A stretch of 64,000 bases of DNA from Flammeovirgaceae bacterium 311 (GTDB lineage Bacteria; Bacteroidota; Bacteroidia; Cytophagales; Cyclobacteriaceae). Under the pieces are notes generated by a model. That model saw only the letters and a program-made list of their open reading frames with translations, was not told the origin of the DNA and did not search any database. Numbering within the stretch: the stretch's first letter is position 1; the number at the start of each line of letters is the position of its first letter. Positions 46,351-55,646 of the stretch are shown one piece after another. A program made the position numbers and the translations under genes. The stretch spans positions 1,364,001 to 1,428,000 of the forward strand of contig CP004371.1 in assembly GCA_000597885.1 (NCBI GenBank), in the 5' to 3' direction.

Positions 46351-47225
46351 ACCTTTGCTTTTAATAACCACCTCCAGGCCCACCTGGTTGCCCAGTTAAA
46401 GCCTTTCCACTCCTCCACTACCGCAGTAATATCTCCCAGACACTCTTGTGCAAATATAATTTCATAGTATTTAAGGGCGGCCCTGTACATCCTTTCCGGG
46501 TCTGCTGCGCCAATCCGCTCAAAAATCTCTTTTTTCACATAGAGCGTCCGCATAAAGTAAATATTAAGCAACACCAGGTAGCTATACCAGCTGCGCCTTA
46601 AAAACCCCGCCCTGGCTACAAAACGGGATAAATAATCTTTTGCAAAAATAATATGCCTGGCTTCTTCAATGTTGTGCAGCTCCGAGACTTTGCGCAGCAC
46701 CTTGTACACACTTGGATCTTTCCGCAGGTAGGTGCCATAGGTATCTGCCATTACCTCTACAGAAAGGTCCGATAAGAAAACCGCATCGGAGGGCATAAAC
46801 CTGGCGGTGAATACACCAACAAACTTATGCATAAAGGTAGGTTTAACAGGTTTTCCATTTATTCTCAGAATGGCATCCGTAAACATATCCTGGTGGCGAA
46901 ATTCCTCTATGAGCTCACGCAGCAAAAACCTGTATTCAATACTGTCGGGCATCAGGGTAAGAATGTACCTGTTCATGAACAGGCAAAAAAGTCCTTCGCT
47001 CCAGGCATAGGAGTACATGACCTGTACCACCTCATGCCTGCCAAGCTCTAACTGTTGCTGCTTATTTAAGGTATGGTAAAGAGGGTCTCCATAAAGTGAG
47101 GTTAATTTCTCTGTGAGAAATATTTCATGATCAGCAGGGTCTTCCTTCCAGGGTACAAATACTTCCGGAAGCAGTGGTTTATTCTTACTGATCTTAATGA
47201 GCCTCTCAATCTGTTCTTCTTGCAT
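46347..47225 (-). CDS. AurF-like diiron oxygenase
   Basis: A 292-residue protein of the AurF/p-aminobenzoate N-oxygenase family. All seven expected diiron ligands can be placed: Glu77, Glu108-x2-His111 (EEFRH), Glu157, and His184-x3-Glu188-x2-His191 (HNIEEARH), with the same internal spacing as AurF in the last two groups. AurF-type enzymes carry out oxygen-dependent N-oxidation or hydroxylation of a carrier- or CoA-bound substrate; the substrate here is unknown. First gene of a tight operon with remnants of a condensing enzyme and a ligase, and an intact reductase and START protein. Confidence 0.82.
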   Translation of the reverse strand: MQEEQIERLIKISKNKPLLPEVFVPWKEDPADHEIFLTEKLTSLYGDPLYHTLNKQQQLELGRHEVVQVMYSYAWSEGLFCLFMNRYILTLMPDSIEYRFLLRELIEEFRHQDMFTDAILRINGKPVKPTFMHKFVGVFTARFMPSDAVFLSDLSVEVMADTYGTYLRKDPSVYKVLRKVSELHNIEEARHIIFAKDYLSRFVARAGFLRRSWYSYLVLLNIYFMRTLYVKKEIFERIGAADPERMYRAALKYYEIIFAQECLGDITAVVEEWKGFNWATRWAWRWLLKAKV

Positions 47226-47412
47226 TTAAATAAGATGTAAATTACATATAAGAAGATTTCTGACATAAATAAATTTTCCACCGTCATCACAAGCACTAAA
47301 TAATATTCATGGTTTACTGCCTGTCTGTTAAGCTCCGACTGTTGATTATTACGGGGCAGGAAAACAGGTAGTATCTGCTTGTTTGGAATAGTAATCCGGA
47401 AAAAGGACTCAC

Positions 47413-48099
47413 CTATTTCTGGCGGTAACCAAAACCCAGCAAGGTGTGGAGGGCAATATTTGGCACCTCTGCATAGCCACCTCCTGCCAATGGCATGCGG
47501 GCCCAGGCTGCAGTTAGCTTTGCCTCCGGGTTAACAAACCAGTGGTCTGTAATACCAAACTGTCTGGACACCCCAAGCTGCAGGCTTACGCCGGATATAT
47601 GGTAACCACCGCCCAGAAAGCTTTTTACCGGATTGATTGTTTTGCCACGGATGCGCCCCTCCGGATGCCCGATTACCAGCCCCAGCCCCAGCCTTAAAAC
47701 AAGAGGTGCAGCAGGTACCGTTAGCATCCTGCTTACATAGGCAAGGTTGTAGCCATGCGATACCTCAAAATGTTCTATTTCCGGCGGCGGATTCTCCAGG
47801 TATATTTTATGGTGTACCAGTTCGGCCGTCCATTGCTGGTAGCCCAGCCGGTAAGCGTAGTAAGGCGAGCCCCTCCATGGGCGTGTGCTGTAGCGGGCCC
47901 GGAAACGAATGGTTTCTTCTCCTGGCTGCTCAATACGCAGGGGCATGGGCAGGCTCCAGGCAGTGCCGGCAAACACCTCTGCCGTTAAACGCTGTGCTTC
48001 GGCTTTGGCAGCGGAAAACAACATTGCCAAAGTCAACAGACAGATGCCAGAAAGATACCACCACCAGGAGGTTCGCTGCTGTTCATTCAATCCATCCAT
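47413..48099 (-). CDS. Predicted outer-membrane barrel protein, unknown function
   Basis: A 228-residue protein with a long basic N-terminus and signal helix (SWWWYLSGICLLTLAMLFSAA), then barrel-like strands (VPAAPLVLRLGLGLVIGHPEG; VSLQLGVSRQFGITDHWFVNP). It ends HTLLGFGYRQK. No family is recognised. It is monocistronic between the diiron operon and a divergent small gene. Confidence 0.6.
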   Translation of the reverse strand: MDGLNEQQRTSWWWYLSGICLLTLAMLFSAAKAEAQRLTAEVFAGTAWSLPMPLRIEQPGEETIRFRARYSTRPWRGSPYYAYRLGYQQWTAELVHHKIYLENPPPEIEHFEVSHGYNLAYVSRMLTVPAAPLVLRLGLGLVIGHPEGRIRGKTINPVKSFLGGGYHISGVSLQLGVSRQFGITDHWFVNPEAKLTAAWARMPLAGGGYAEVPNIALHTLLGFGYRQK

Positions 48100-48244
48100 A
48101 TCATCATAAGCAATGTGATTGCTGTATGTTTTAGCAAAGGGACTGGAAAGTGGCAGAACCGGCCATGATTAATTCCGTACTACTAGCTTGCCGGGTTTGT
48201 AGCTGTACCCACAGCAGCTGGCCCTCTTAAAAGATGAAAGCTAA

Positions 48245-48499
48245 ATGGAACAAAGAGAAGTAACTGATCAGGCAGGCACCACCTGGACCTGTGTACAGGC
48301 ATTTGCAGGTGTAAAGGGTGAAAATGCAGAAAAAGCTAAAGAAATATCCGAGAACAACCACCACCAGGTACCAGTGGTATGCACCCCCAGGGGTGGTGCG
48401 CAATCGGTAAGGCTTGAGCTGGCAACAGACTGGTTTGATAATTTTGAGGATGAAGACCTGATTCTGGCTATTGGCAAAGCTCAGCAGGAGCAGCAGTAA
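48245..48499 (+). CDS. Small conserved hypothetical protein
   Basis: An 84-residue protein with TWTCVQAF and VVCTPRGGAQSVRLEL around two Cys, and an acidic C-terminal half (WFDNFEDEDLILAIG). Charge balance and codon use look real; similar short proteins seem to recur in Cytophagales (from memory). Function unknown. It precedes the radical SAM gene by about 100 bases. Confidence 0.6.
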   Translation: MEQREVTDQAGTTWTCVQAFAGVKGENAEKAKEISENNHHQVPVVCTPRGGAQSVRLELATDWFDNFEDEDLILAIGKAQQEQQ

Positions 48500-48553
48500 C
48501 CTTTTATTAAGCCATTGCAGAGCATTCCCCTTCTGTTTATTGAACTTAAAAGG

Positions 48554-48561
48554 TAGTTTTG
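48554..48561 (+). promoter_or_regulatory. -7 promoter element before the radical SAM gene
   Basis: TAGTTTTG matches TAnnTTTG, 34 bases before the TTG start codon. No clear -33 element was found. Confidence 0.4.
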
Positions 48562-48595
48562 CTGGTTAAACTACAGCCCCAAATAAGACAACGAC

Positions 48596-50794
48596 TTGAG
48601 CCAGAAATTACTGCTGATAACGCCCCCTTTCACCCAGCTGAATACGCCCTATCCCGCCACAGCGTATCTAAAGGGCTTTCTGAATACTAAAAATATCCCT
48701 TCGTACCAGACAGACCTGGGCATAGAAGTAATCCTGGAGCTTTTTTCTGCCAGGGGATTTAAGACACTTTTTAAAGAAGTTGCCCGGAAAAAAGCAATCC
48801 TCTCTCCGAACAGCCGCCGCATCCTGGCCCTGCAAAAAGAATACATCAGAACGATTGACCTGGTAATTGATTTCCTGCAGGACAACAATCCCACCCTGGG
48901 CCACATTATCTGTGAAGGCAACTACCTGCCGGAGGCATCGCGCTTTGAACAGCTCGACGACCTGGAGTGGGCCTTTGGCACTATGGGCACCCGCGACAAA
49001 GCCCGGCACCTGGCCACCCTCTACCTGGAAGATGTTTCCGATCTAATTGTAGAGGCCATTGACCCTTTTTTTGGCTTTAGCCGCTATGCCGAACGCCTGG
49101 GCCGCTCGGCAAATAGCTTTGATGAGCTGCATGAAGCCCTGCATGCACCCCATAGCTTTATTGTGGATATCATGCTGGAGCTGCTCAGGCAGAAGATTGA
49201 GCAGGAAAATCCAACGCTGATTGCCCTTTCGGTACCTTTCCCTGGCAATTTATTTGGTGCCTTTAAATGCGGCCAGTGGATAAAGCAGCAGCATCCTGAA
49301 TTAAAGATCGTAATGGGTGGAGGCTTTCCCAATACTGAACTCCGCTCCCTCTCCGATGCACGGGTATTTGAATATGTGGATTTTATTTGCCTCGACGATG
49401 GAGAAGCTCCCATTTACCACCTGATCGAACACCTGGATGGAATCCGTCCGGTTGACCAGCTGAAGCGGACCTTTGCACTGCAGGAGGGTAAAGTGGTGTA
49501 CTTCAACGGCAGCCCCGAAAAAGACTATCCACAGCGCGAAGTAGGCACCCCAGACTATTCTGACTTTCCCCTGGACAGCTTCTTATCGGTTATTGAAATA
49601 GCCAATCCCATGCATCGCCTCTGGAGCGACGGGCGCTGGAACAAGCTAACCCTTGCTCATGGCTGCTACTGGGGCAAATGCACCTTCTGCGATGTGTCCC
49701 TGGATTACATCAAGCGTTACGAGCCTGTTACGGCCGCACTGCTCTGCGACCGCATGGAAGCAATCATTGCACAAACCGGTCAGAATGGTTTTCACTTTGT
49801 AGATGAGGCTGCCCCTCCGGCTCTGATGCGGGAGCTGGCGCTGGAGATCATCAGGCGTAGCCTTACGGTGGTGTGGTGGACGAATATACGCTTTGAAAAA
49901 AGCTTTACCCGCGATCTTTGCCTGCTCCTGAAAGAATCAGGCTGCATTGCCATTTCGGGCGGATTGGAGGTTGCCTCAGACCGGCTGCTTGGCCTTATCA
50001 AAAAAGGTGTAAATATTGCCCAAGTATCACGAGTGGCCGATAACCTCACACAGGCGGGCATAATGGTGCACGCTTACCTGATGTATGGCTTCCCTACACA
50101 AACTACCCAGGAAACCATTGATTCGCTGGAGGTGGTGCGGCAGCTTTTCATGAATGGTGTGGTGCAGTCTGGTTTCTGGCACCAGTTTGCCATGACGGCC
50201 CACAGCCCCATTGGGCTGAACCCCGAAGTTTTTAAGGTAAGAAAGGCCACCGCCGAGACAGGCACCTTTGCCAACAACGACATCGTGCACCTGGATGAAA
50301 CAGGGGCCGATCATGATGCCTTTAGCGAAGGGCTCAAAAAATCGCTCTTCAACTACATGCACGGAATATGTTTTGAGTTTTCGCTTGATAAATGGTTCGA
50401 TTTTAAGGTGCCCCGCACCACCATACCACCCAATTATATAGAAAGAATATTAGCTGCCGAAGATACCGCTCTCCCCAAGCCTACAGCCAAGGTGGTGTGG
50501 CTGGGCAACACCCCTGCCCTCCGCTCCTACACCAAGAGCAAAAAGGGCAAAAACATTGCCATGGCCGAGCTCAGCTTTTTTAACAAAAAAGGGGATTTTA
50601 CCTTGCAGGTGCAGGAGAATTGGGGCCGCTGGCTGGCTGCATTTTTACCTGAACTCTCTCCGGATAATACCCATACTTACTCCTTTTCGGAAATAGAAGC
50701 CCATTTTCAGCAACAACAGATGGGAAGTTTCCATCTATTCTGGTACAGCGATACAATAAAAGAACTGCGGGAACAGGGCTTATTAGTGCTGTAA
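48596..50794 (+). CDS. B12-binding domain radical SAM protein
   Basis: A 732-residue protein with a TTG start, opening MSQKLLLITPPFTQLNTPYPA, the entry of B12-dependent-type radical SAM proteins (a cobalamin-binding-like N-terminal domain, residues about 1-310). The radical SAM cluster motif HGCYWGKCTFCD lies near residue 357. Downstream is the usual GGLEVAS and MYGFPTQTTQET region. It probably modifies a large substrate with SAM and possibly cobalamin. No partner or substrate gene can be recognised next to it. Confidence 0.85.
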   Translation: MSQKLLLITPPFTQLNTPYPATAYLKGFLNTKNIPSYQTDLGIEVILELFSARGFKTLFKEVARKKAILSPNSRRILALQKEYIRTIDLVIDFLQDNNPTLGHIICEGNYLPEASRFEQLDDLEWAFGTMGTRDKARHLATLYLEDVSDLIVEAIDPFFGFSRYAERLGRSANSFDELHEALHAPHSFIVDIMLELLRQKIEQENPTLIALSVPFPGNLFGAFKCGQWIKQQHPELKIVMGGGFPNTELRSLSDARVFEYVDFICLDDGEAPIYHLIEHLDGIRPVDQLKRTFALQEGKVVYFNGSPEKDYPQREVGTPDYSDFPLDSFLSVIEIANPMHRLWSDGRWNKLTLAHGCYWGKCTFCDVSLDYIKRYEPVTAALLCDRMEAIIAQTGQNGFHFVDEAAPPALMRELALEIIRRSLTVVWWTNIRFEKSFTRDLCLLLKESGCIAISGGLEVASDRLLGLIKKGVNIAQVSRVADNLTQAGIMVHAYLMYGFPTQTTQETIDSLEVVRQLFMNGVVQSGFWHQFAMTAHSPIGLNPEVFKVRKATAETGTFANNDIVHLDETGADHDAFSEGLKKSLFNYMHGICFEFSLDKWFDFKVPRTTIPPNYIERILAAEDTALPKPTAKVVWLGNTPALRSYTKSKKGKNIAMAELSFFNKKGDFTLQVQENWGRWLAAFLPELSPDNTHTYSFSEIEAHFQQQQMGSFHLFWYSDTIKELREQGLLVL

Positions 50795-50856
50795 TTATAA
50801 CTGTATATTAACTACTGTGGCTTATTTTGCAGTAGAACCTGAATCCATTTGAATAC

Positions 50857-51114
50857 ATGGCAGAAGAACAACCTAATAATCCGCTCCATGGTAAAACCCT
50901 TGAGACCATTTTGAACGAGCTGGTAGAAAGGTACGGCTGGGAAACGATGGGGTCTCTGATCAACATTCGTTGTTTTAATGAGAATCCCAGCATTAAATCA
51001 AGCCTGAAATTTTTACGCACCACCCCATGGGCCCGCGCAAAGGTGGAGGAGTTATACATAAGATCAGTAACCGCTCCCAGGTTTTTTAAAAAGGAGCCCC
51101 CGGGCAATTCCTGA
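50857..51114 (+). CDS. VF530-type DNA-binding protein (DUF2132)
   Basis: An 85-residue protein that matches the VF530/DUF2132 family in most of its length: [20 protein letters not shown], then [35 protein letters not shown]530 from Aliivibrio fischeri has a helical fold and is described as DNA-binding. It precedes a DEAD-box helicase; no operon link is certain (126-base gap). Confidence 0.85.
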   Translation: MAEEQPNNPLHGKTLETILNELVERYGWETMGSLINIRCFNENPSIKSSLKFLRTTPWARAKVEELYIRSVTAPRFFKKEPPGNS

Positions 51115-51240
51115 TACAGTGCTTCGACTGCACAAGCTGCTGGTATCCACTTCTGCAAAACTGTGTATCCTTTTATAGTGCCTTTTTAGATATCCCGCAA
51201 AAAGGAAAGCTATATTTACCTCAACATTTTTTGATGTACC

Positions 51241-52485
51241 ATGAAGTTTGATGATTACCCCTTAGCCCCGGAAATTAAAAGAAGCCTGGAAGAACTGGGC
51301 TTTAAAAAACCTACCGATATACAGTATAAATCCATCCCCCCCATTGTAAAGGGCGAAGATGTACTGGCCATTGCCCAGACTGGCACCGGCAAAACTGCTG
51401 CCTTTGCCATTCCGGTGCTGCACATCCTGCACGAGCAAAAGAAAAGAGCCAGCCGGGAAGATGGCATTAAATGCATCATCATGGTACCAACCCGCGAGCT
51501 GGCCCTGCAGATTACAGAGGTATTTCAGAATTTGGGCAAATACACCCGGGTAAAGACCTACAGCATTTTCGGTGGTGTAGATCAGGATCCGCAAATCAGC
51601 AAGCTGGAAAAAGGTTTCGACATACTGGTGGCCACCCCCGGCCGTATGTTCGACCTGGTAAGCCAGGGCCACCTGAAGCTGCACCGCATCCAGATCCTGA
51701 TCCTGGATGAAGCTGACCATATGCTGGACCTGGGCTTTCTGCGAGACATACAGGACCTGATGCACGTAATTCCACGCCAGCGGCAAACCTTATTCTTTTC
51801 GGCTACCATTAACGAAACCATCAAAAAGCTGGCCTACTCGCTGGTGCGCAACGCCATTCGTATCCAGATCTCGCCCAAAGATCCGGTTGCCAAAAACATC
51901 AATCATGCTGTAGCCTTTGTGGAGATGGACGACAAGCGCTTTTTCCTGGAGCGGGTGATCAATGAAAATCCCGACAAAAAAATACTGGTGTTTGTGCGCA
52001 CAAAAGTACGGGCCGAGCGGGTACACAAAGCCCTGGAGCGCATGAACATCAGGAGCATGACCATCCACGGAGATAAAGAGCAAAGCGATCGGCTGCAGGT
52101 GATGCAGAAGTTCAGGAGCGGAGAAGTAATGGTATTGGTGGCCACCGATGTGAGTGCCCGCGGCATCGATATTCAGGGGGTGGATTATGTGGTGAATTAC
52201 GATTTACCCGAGCAGCCCGAAAATTACGTGCACCGGGTAGGGCGTACCGGCCGGGGCACCCAGAAAGGACAGGCAGTCTCATTCTGCAGCACCGAGGAAA
52301 AACCCATACTGGAAGAAATAGAAAGTTTCCTGGACAAGCCCATCATCCGGATGGACATCAGCAAGGAAGCCTACAAAGAAACCCTTGATTTTACCACCGA
52401 TGTGGATGATAACTGGAAAGCCCTGCTAAGAGAACAGGAAGAGTTGGAAAAGAGTGGAGGCAGGAAGAAGAAAAAAAAGAAGTAG
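51241..52485 (+). CDS. DEAD-box RNA helicase
   Basis: A 414-residue ATP-dependent RNA helicase. Q-motif GFKKPTDIQYKSIP, Walker A AQTGTGKTAAFA, motif Ib-like PGRMFDL, DEADHMLDLGF, SAT, and VI HRVGRTGRG are all visible. The C-terminus is Lys-rich (GGRKKKKKK). It is likely involved in ribosome assembly or cold-related RNA remodelling, like RhlE-type helicases. It converges with the OprO/P-like porin gene 3 bases away. Confidence 0.93.
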   Translation: MKFDDYPLAPEIKRSLEELGFKKPTDIQYKSIPPIVKGEDVLAIAQTGTGKTAAFAIPVLHILHEQKKRASREDGIKCIIMVPTRELALQITEVFQNLGKYTRVKTYSIFGGVDQDPQISKLEKGFDILVATPGRMFDLVSQGHLKLHRIQILILDEADHMLDLGFLRDIQDLMHVIPRQRQTLFFSATINETIKKLAYSLVRNAIRIQISPKDPVAKNINHAVAFVEMDDKRFFLERVINENPDKKILVFVRTKVRAERVHKALERMNIRSMTIHGDKEQSDRLQVMQKFRSGEVMVLVATDVSARGIDIQGVDYVVNYDLPEQPENYVHRVGRTGRGTQKGQAVSFCSTEEKPILEEIESFLDKPIIRMDISKEAYKETLDFTTDVDDNWKALLREQEELEKSGGRKKKKKK

Positions 52486-52488
52486 CCC

Positions 52489-53715
52489 CTAGAAACCCAT
52501 TTCTACCTGAAAGCGGTACATCAGTTCATTGTTCTCTGCGTTAACACGCAGCAGGCTAACATCGGTCTGAAATTTAACCGTATGACCGGCTATGTATTTA
52601 GACAGACCCAGGGTATACTGCTTAAGATCTTCTCTTTGTGTTAAGGCCTCTGCATCAATGTAGGTGTAGCGCCCGGCAATTTCATAATTATTGCTGAACA
52701 GGTACCCCCCTTGCAGGTTGATGCCGGAGCCGGTCCGGAAGGTTCTGACTACCCTTCCCTGGCCATCTGTTTCTACCACTGGCGAGCCAACTGTTTCTTT
52801 ATCGGCATACTCGGCCATCATAGAAAAGCCCTGGTACTTGAACATGGCATCTACAAATAGTGCTTTCAAGGTGCGTTGCGTATCAACAAAAGAGCCTAGT
52901 TGTCCACCCTGCCTGGACGCCCGGTCGTTATAATCATACGATACGCCTACTGATAGTTTGGGCGTTTTTTCACGGGCAAGGTCTGAAGCAAAATAGTCGC
53001 CTCCTGCTGTGAATTCTCCAAAAGGCAGTACCTCTACCCTGCCGGTGTAATCATACCCGCCTCTGTTAGTAACTGTATAATTACGCCCTTCGCCCAGAGA
53101 AACAGCAAAGGCCTCCCTGAATACTACTTTGCCTGCGCTAAAGGTATGGTGGAGCTGTACCCCCGCATCACGATCTATGTTGAAATCAGAATTGAGCAGG
53201 CTGCGGTCTACAAACTGCAGCCGCTGTGATGAGATAACGCGTTCCCGATTACCCGGCAGTTTTGTCTGCCCAAACCATAAAGCAAAATTTGGGGCAAACT
53301 CCCATTTCACTACAGCATCCAGCACTATATTGGCCGTATTATTGAATTCTGGCTGCGTACTGCCCCCAATATCTCTGTTACTTAAAGCAAGTTCTATTTT
53401 ATACTCCAGGGATGGGGAATAGGCGAAACCCTCCATTTTAAATCGGGCTCTTCTGATCATCATCTGATCGCTGTAGGTATCATCTTCATAGCTGTAAGCA
53501 CCCTCATACAGTGATTGAAATCGTGTGTTCAACTGCAGGTAAAAAGAGCTGTCGGCAGCCAAAAACTGAAATCCTTCGCCCATTCTGGTCTTATTTATGC
53601 TTTGCGACTTCACCGTCTCCGGCGTAACGATAAGAATGGTGAAAAAGCTAAATAGTAGCAGAGTTCGCAGCTTTTTGTGCGACAACAAGATGAGATATTG
53701 ATGGAATGATAGCAT
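52489..53715 (-). CDS. OprO/P-type porin, copy A
   Basis: A 408-residue outer-membrane protein with a signal peptide and the porin pattern of the phosphate-selective porin O/P family: DSSFYLQLNTRFQSLYEG, RRARFKMEGFAYSPSLEYKIEL, FALWFGQTKLPGNRERVISSQRLQFVDRSL, and a final strand ending MYRFQVEMGF with C-terminal Phe. Porins of this family passively admit phosphate or other anions. A second copy lies 416 bases upstream on the same strand. Confidence 0.83.
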   Translation of the reverse strand: MLSFHQYLILLSHKKLRTLLLFSFFTILIVTPETVKSQSINKTRMGEGFQFLAADSSFYLQLNTRFQSLYEGAYSYEDDTYSDQMMIRRARFKMEGFAYSPSLEYKIELALSNRDIGGSTQPEFNNTANIVLDAVVKWEFAPNFALWFGQTKLPGNRERVISSQRLQFVDRSLLNSDFNIDRDAGVQLHHTFSAGKVVFREAFAVSLGEGRNYTVTNRGGYDYTGRVEVLPFGEFTAGGDYFASDLAREKTPKLSVGVSYDYNDRASRQGGQLGSFVDTQRTLKALFVDAMFKYQGFSMMAEYADKETVGSPVVETDGQGRVVRTFRTGSGINLQGGYLFSNNYEIAGRYTYIDAEALTQREDLKQYTLGLSKYIAGHTVKFQTDVSLLRVNAENNELMYRFQVEMGF

Positions 53716-54131
53716 ATAAAAGCCCCTGCCGCGTCAGTTTATATATTTTTATTATTCCAAACAATGCTGATCCCATTTCTTTCCCCACTGATCTGGCTAT
53801 TTTCTTCAGCCAGTACAGGTTGCAGTGAGGTATATGCCCGGCTACTCCATACGCTCCAGGCAGCACAAAACTGAAGACTGAAAGACAACACTTTGTACTT
53901 AGCAGGCACTGAAAAGATTGTAGCAGTCAGTAACATTATCTTAACTGTATTTTAATGATTTTTTAACATTAACGGCGCAAATTAATTTAAACTGAGCTAT
54001 TTCAATGATTTTAGTCTACTTTTTCCTTCCCTAGGAAAAAGCTACTCCTCTTTACCTTCCCTGAGAGAAAGCCAAAAAAAATGAGTGCCTGCTTACAGAC
54101 ACTCACTATTGCTATCAAATCTTGAAACTTT
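53716..54131. other. Intergenic region between the two porins
   Basis: About 416 bases holding the promoter region of the downstream porin (AT-rich near 53940-54000) and the terminator of the upstream one. No gene recognised. Confidence 0.4.
54074..54105 (-). terminator. Terminator of porin copy B (minus strand)
   Basis: Ten-base arms TGAGTGCCTG and CAGACACTCA (one mismatch) around a four-base loop, followed on the minus strand by eight T (A-run 54074-54081 on the plus strand). It lies 27 bases after the porin stop. Confidence 0.7.
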
Positions 54132-55346
54132 TTAGAAGTTTAGCTGTGCCTGGAACCGCATCAGGCTGCCCTCCTGCAGGTTTTCCTGCTGAGCAAAATC
54201 CTCGAATCTCCTGGAGGAAAAGGTATACATGGCTACAAGTTCCAGGGCAGGAAATGGCTGCCACTCCACACCCAATTCCAGGTCTCTCACTCTGTAGCTT
54301 CTGGCATCCAGCTCATGTTTTTTACCACCTTTGTAATACTGCATCCTGGCAAATGGTATAATGATCTGATCGCCTACCTGTTTCATATAAGAAAGTGTGG
54401 TATAACCGCCATGCAGCTCCTGCACTTCAATGGCATCTGTAAAGGTATTGAATTCCGGTCCCTCTCCTATGTTGTATTCTGCCTGAATACCGAAAGGTTT
54501 CGGGTACAATACAAATGTTGCGGCTACACGCCTGTCAATATATTCCCGATCAGTTTGTAATTCAGTGCCGGCCGAGGCACTTGTAATAACATACTTTCCT
54601 GTGTAGCCCTGAATAGAAGGTTCTATAATCTGGTTACCAATTGCAAACGGATAGGTTAACCTGGCTACCACATGAGGCTCCCCGTTTTCGTCGGGCCTGT
54701 TGGCCGTCTGGCCATTGTAAATACCTAAACCAAATATTCCATAGTCGCCTGAGCCTTTGAGGCCGTCTCTTACCAAAGCAGAAAGCAGCTTGCGTTTTTC
54801 TGTTGGTGCCCAGTAGAAAAACACACCCAGATCGCGCTCGTTGGCTACTGCACTGTTGGTAGGGTCGGCACGGTCTAGCGGAATACGGTTCTGGCTCGAC
54901 TGCAGGTTCTCAAAACCAAAAGGCACCTTGCTTTGCCCGATCCGGAACCTGAATTCATTTTTCTTATCTAATCCAACATCAAGATAAGCATCCCTGATCT
55001 GGGCAAAATTAAGCGCATTTGAGGAGGGAGCACTGGCAAAGTCAGGCTGGATGTAGAAGTAAACCCTTTCGCTGATTTGTCCTGAAAAGATAATCCGGAT
55101 TCGTCTGATAAAAAAGCTGCCACCATCTCCCCAGCTTTTGTCGCATTGCTCACAGCCCAGCCGGGGATTTGTTTCGAACAAACCATTGTACCTTACCTGC
55201 GCATAACCACGAATGTTAAAACTCTCATACCAGGGTTTTTTAACAGCTTTTGGCGGCTCCGCTGGTGGGGTTTGTATATTTTCCTGCTGCGCACTAACAC
55301 TACTGCAAATACCCAAAAAGGCAAAAGCAAGGAGTAGTTTTCTCAT
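54132..55346 (-). CDS. OprO/P-type porin, copy B, with CxxC near the N-terminus
   Basis: A 404-residue outer-membrane porin-like protein: signal peptide (cut near VSAQ), RGYAQVRYNGLFETN, FFIRRIRIIFSGQISERVYFYIQPD, and a last strand MRFQAQLNF. It resembles copy A in layout but carries Cys65 and Cys68 in LGCEQCDKSWG in the first loop, which copy A lacks. The function suggested by the family is anion or phosphate passage; the CxxC could form a disulfide or bind a metal. A TAGTTTTG -7 element (CAAAACTA on the plus strand) lies about 35 bases upstream. Confidence 0.83.
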   Translation of the reverse strand: MRKLLLAFAFLGICSSVSAQQENIQTPPAEPPKAVKKPWYESFNIRGYAQVRYNGLFETNPRLGCEQCDKSWGDGGSFFIRRIRIIFSGQISERVYFYIQPDFASAPSSNALNFAQIRDAYLDVGLDKKNEFRFRIGQSKVPFGFENLQSSQNRIPLDRADPTNSAVANERDLGVFFYWAPTEKRKLLSALVRDGLKGSGDYGIFGLGIYNGQTANRPDENGEPHVVARLTYPFAIGNQIIEPSIQGYTGKYVITSASAGTELQTDREYIDRRVAATFVLYPKPFGIQAEYNIGEGPEFNTFTDAIEVQELHGGYTTLSYMKQVGDQIIIPFARMQYYKGGKKHELDARSYRVRDLELGVEWQPFPALELVAMYTFSSRRFEDFAQQENLQEGSLMRFQAQLNF

Positions 55347-55646
55347 AACAATTTGTTAACACTTTTTTAAAATGATCGCGCAAAACTAAGCATTCCACAT
55401 TATGTAAATGTTAAGACAATATTACTTTGCAGTGAACCTTTTTTCATGCCAAACCCTTGCTCACAGCCTATCTACATAGCAGCCATGTGCACCCCCTCAG
55501 CCCTGCAGTCAAGCGGGTAAATCCATAACTAATGCTGGAGCACCCGGTAAATAACTTATTTCAGCCTTAGGCAGAAGTTTTAAAATAGATCTTTAATTTG
55601 CAGTCCCGGATTTAAGATTGTTTCAAGCATTTACAACAAGCAAATC
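55347..55646. other. Intergenic region between a porin and a cupin gene
   Basis: About 300 bases. CAAAACTA at 55381-55388 is the minus-strand -7 element (TAGTTTTG) for porin copy B. No gene recognised in the rest; the interval before the cupin start is AT-rich. Confidence 0.4.
55381..55388 (-). promoter_or_regulatory. -7 promoter element for porin copy B
   Basis: On the minus strand this reads TAGTTTTG, an exact TAnnTTTG match, about 35 bases upstream of the start codon. No clear -33 element was found. Confidence 0.45.
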
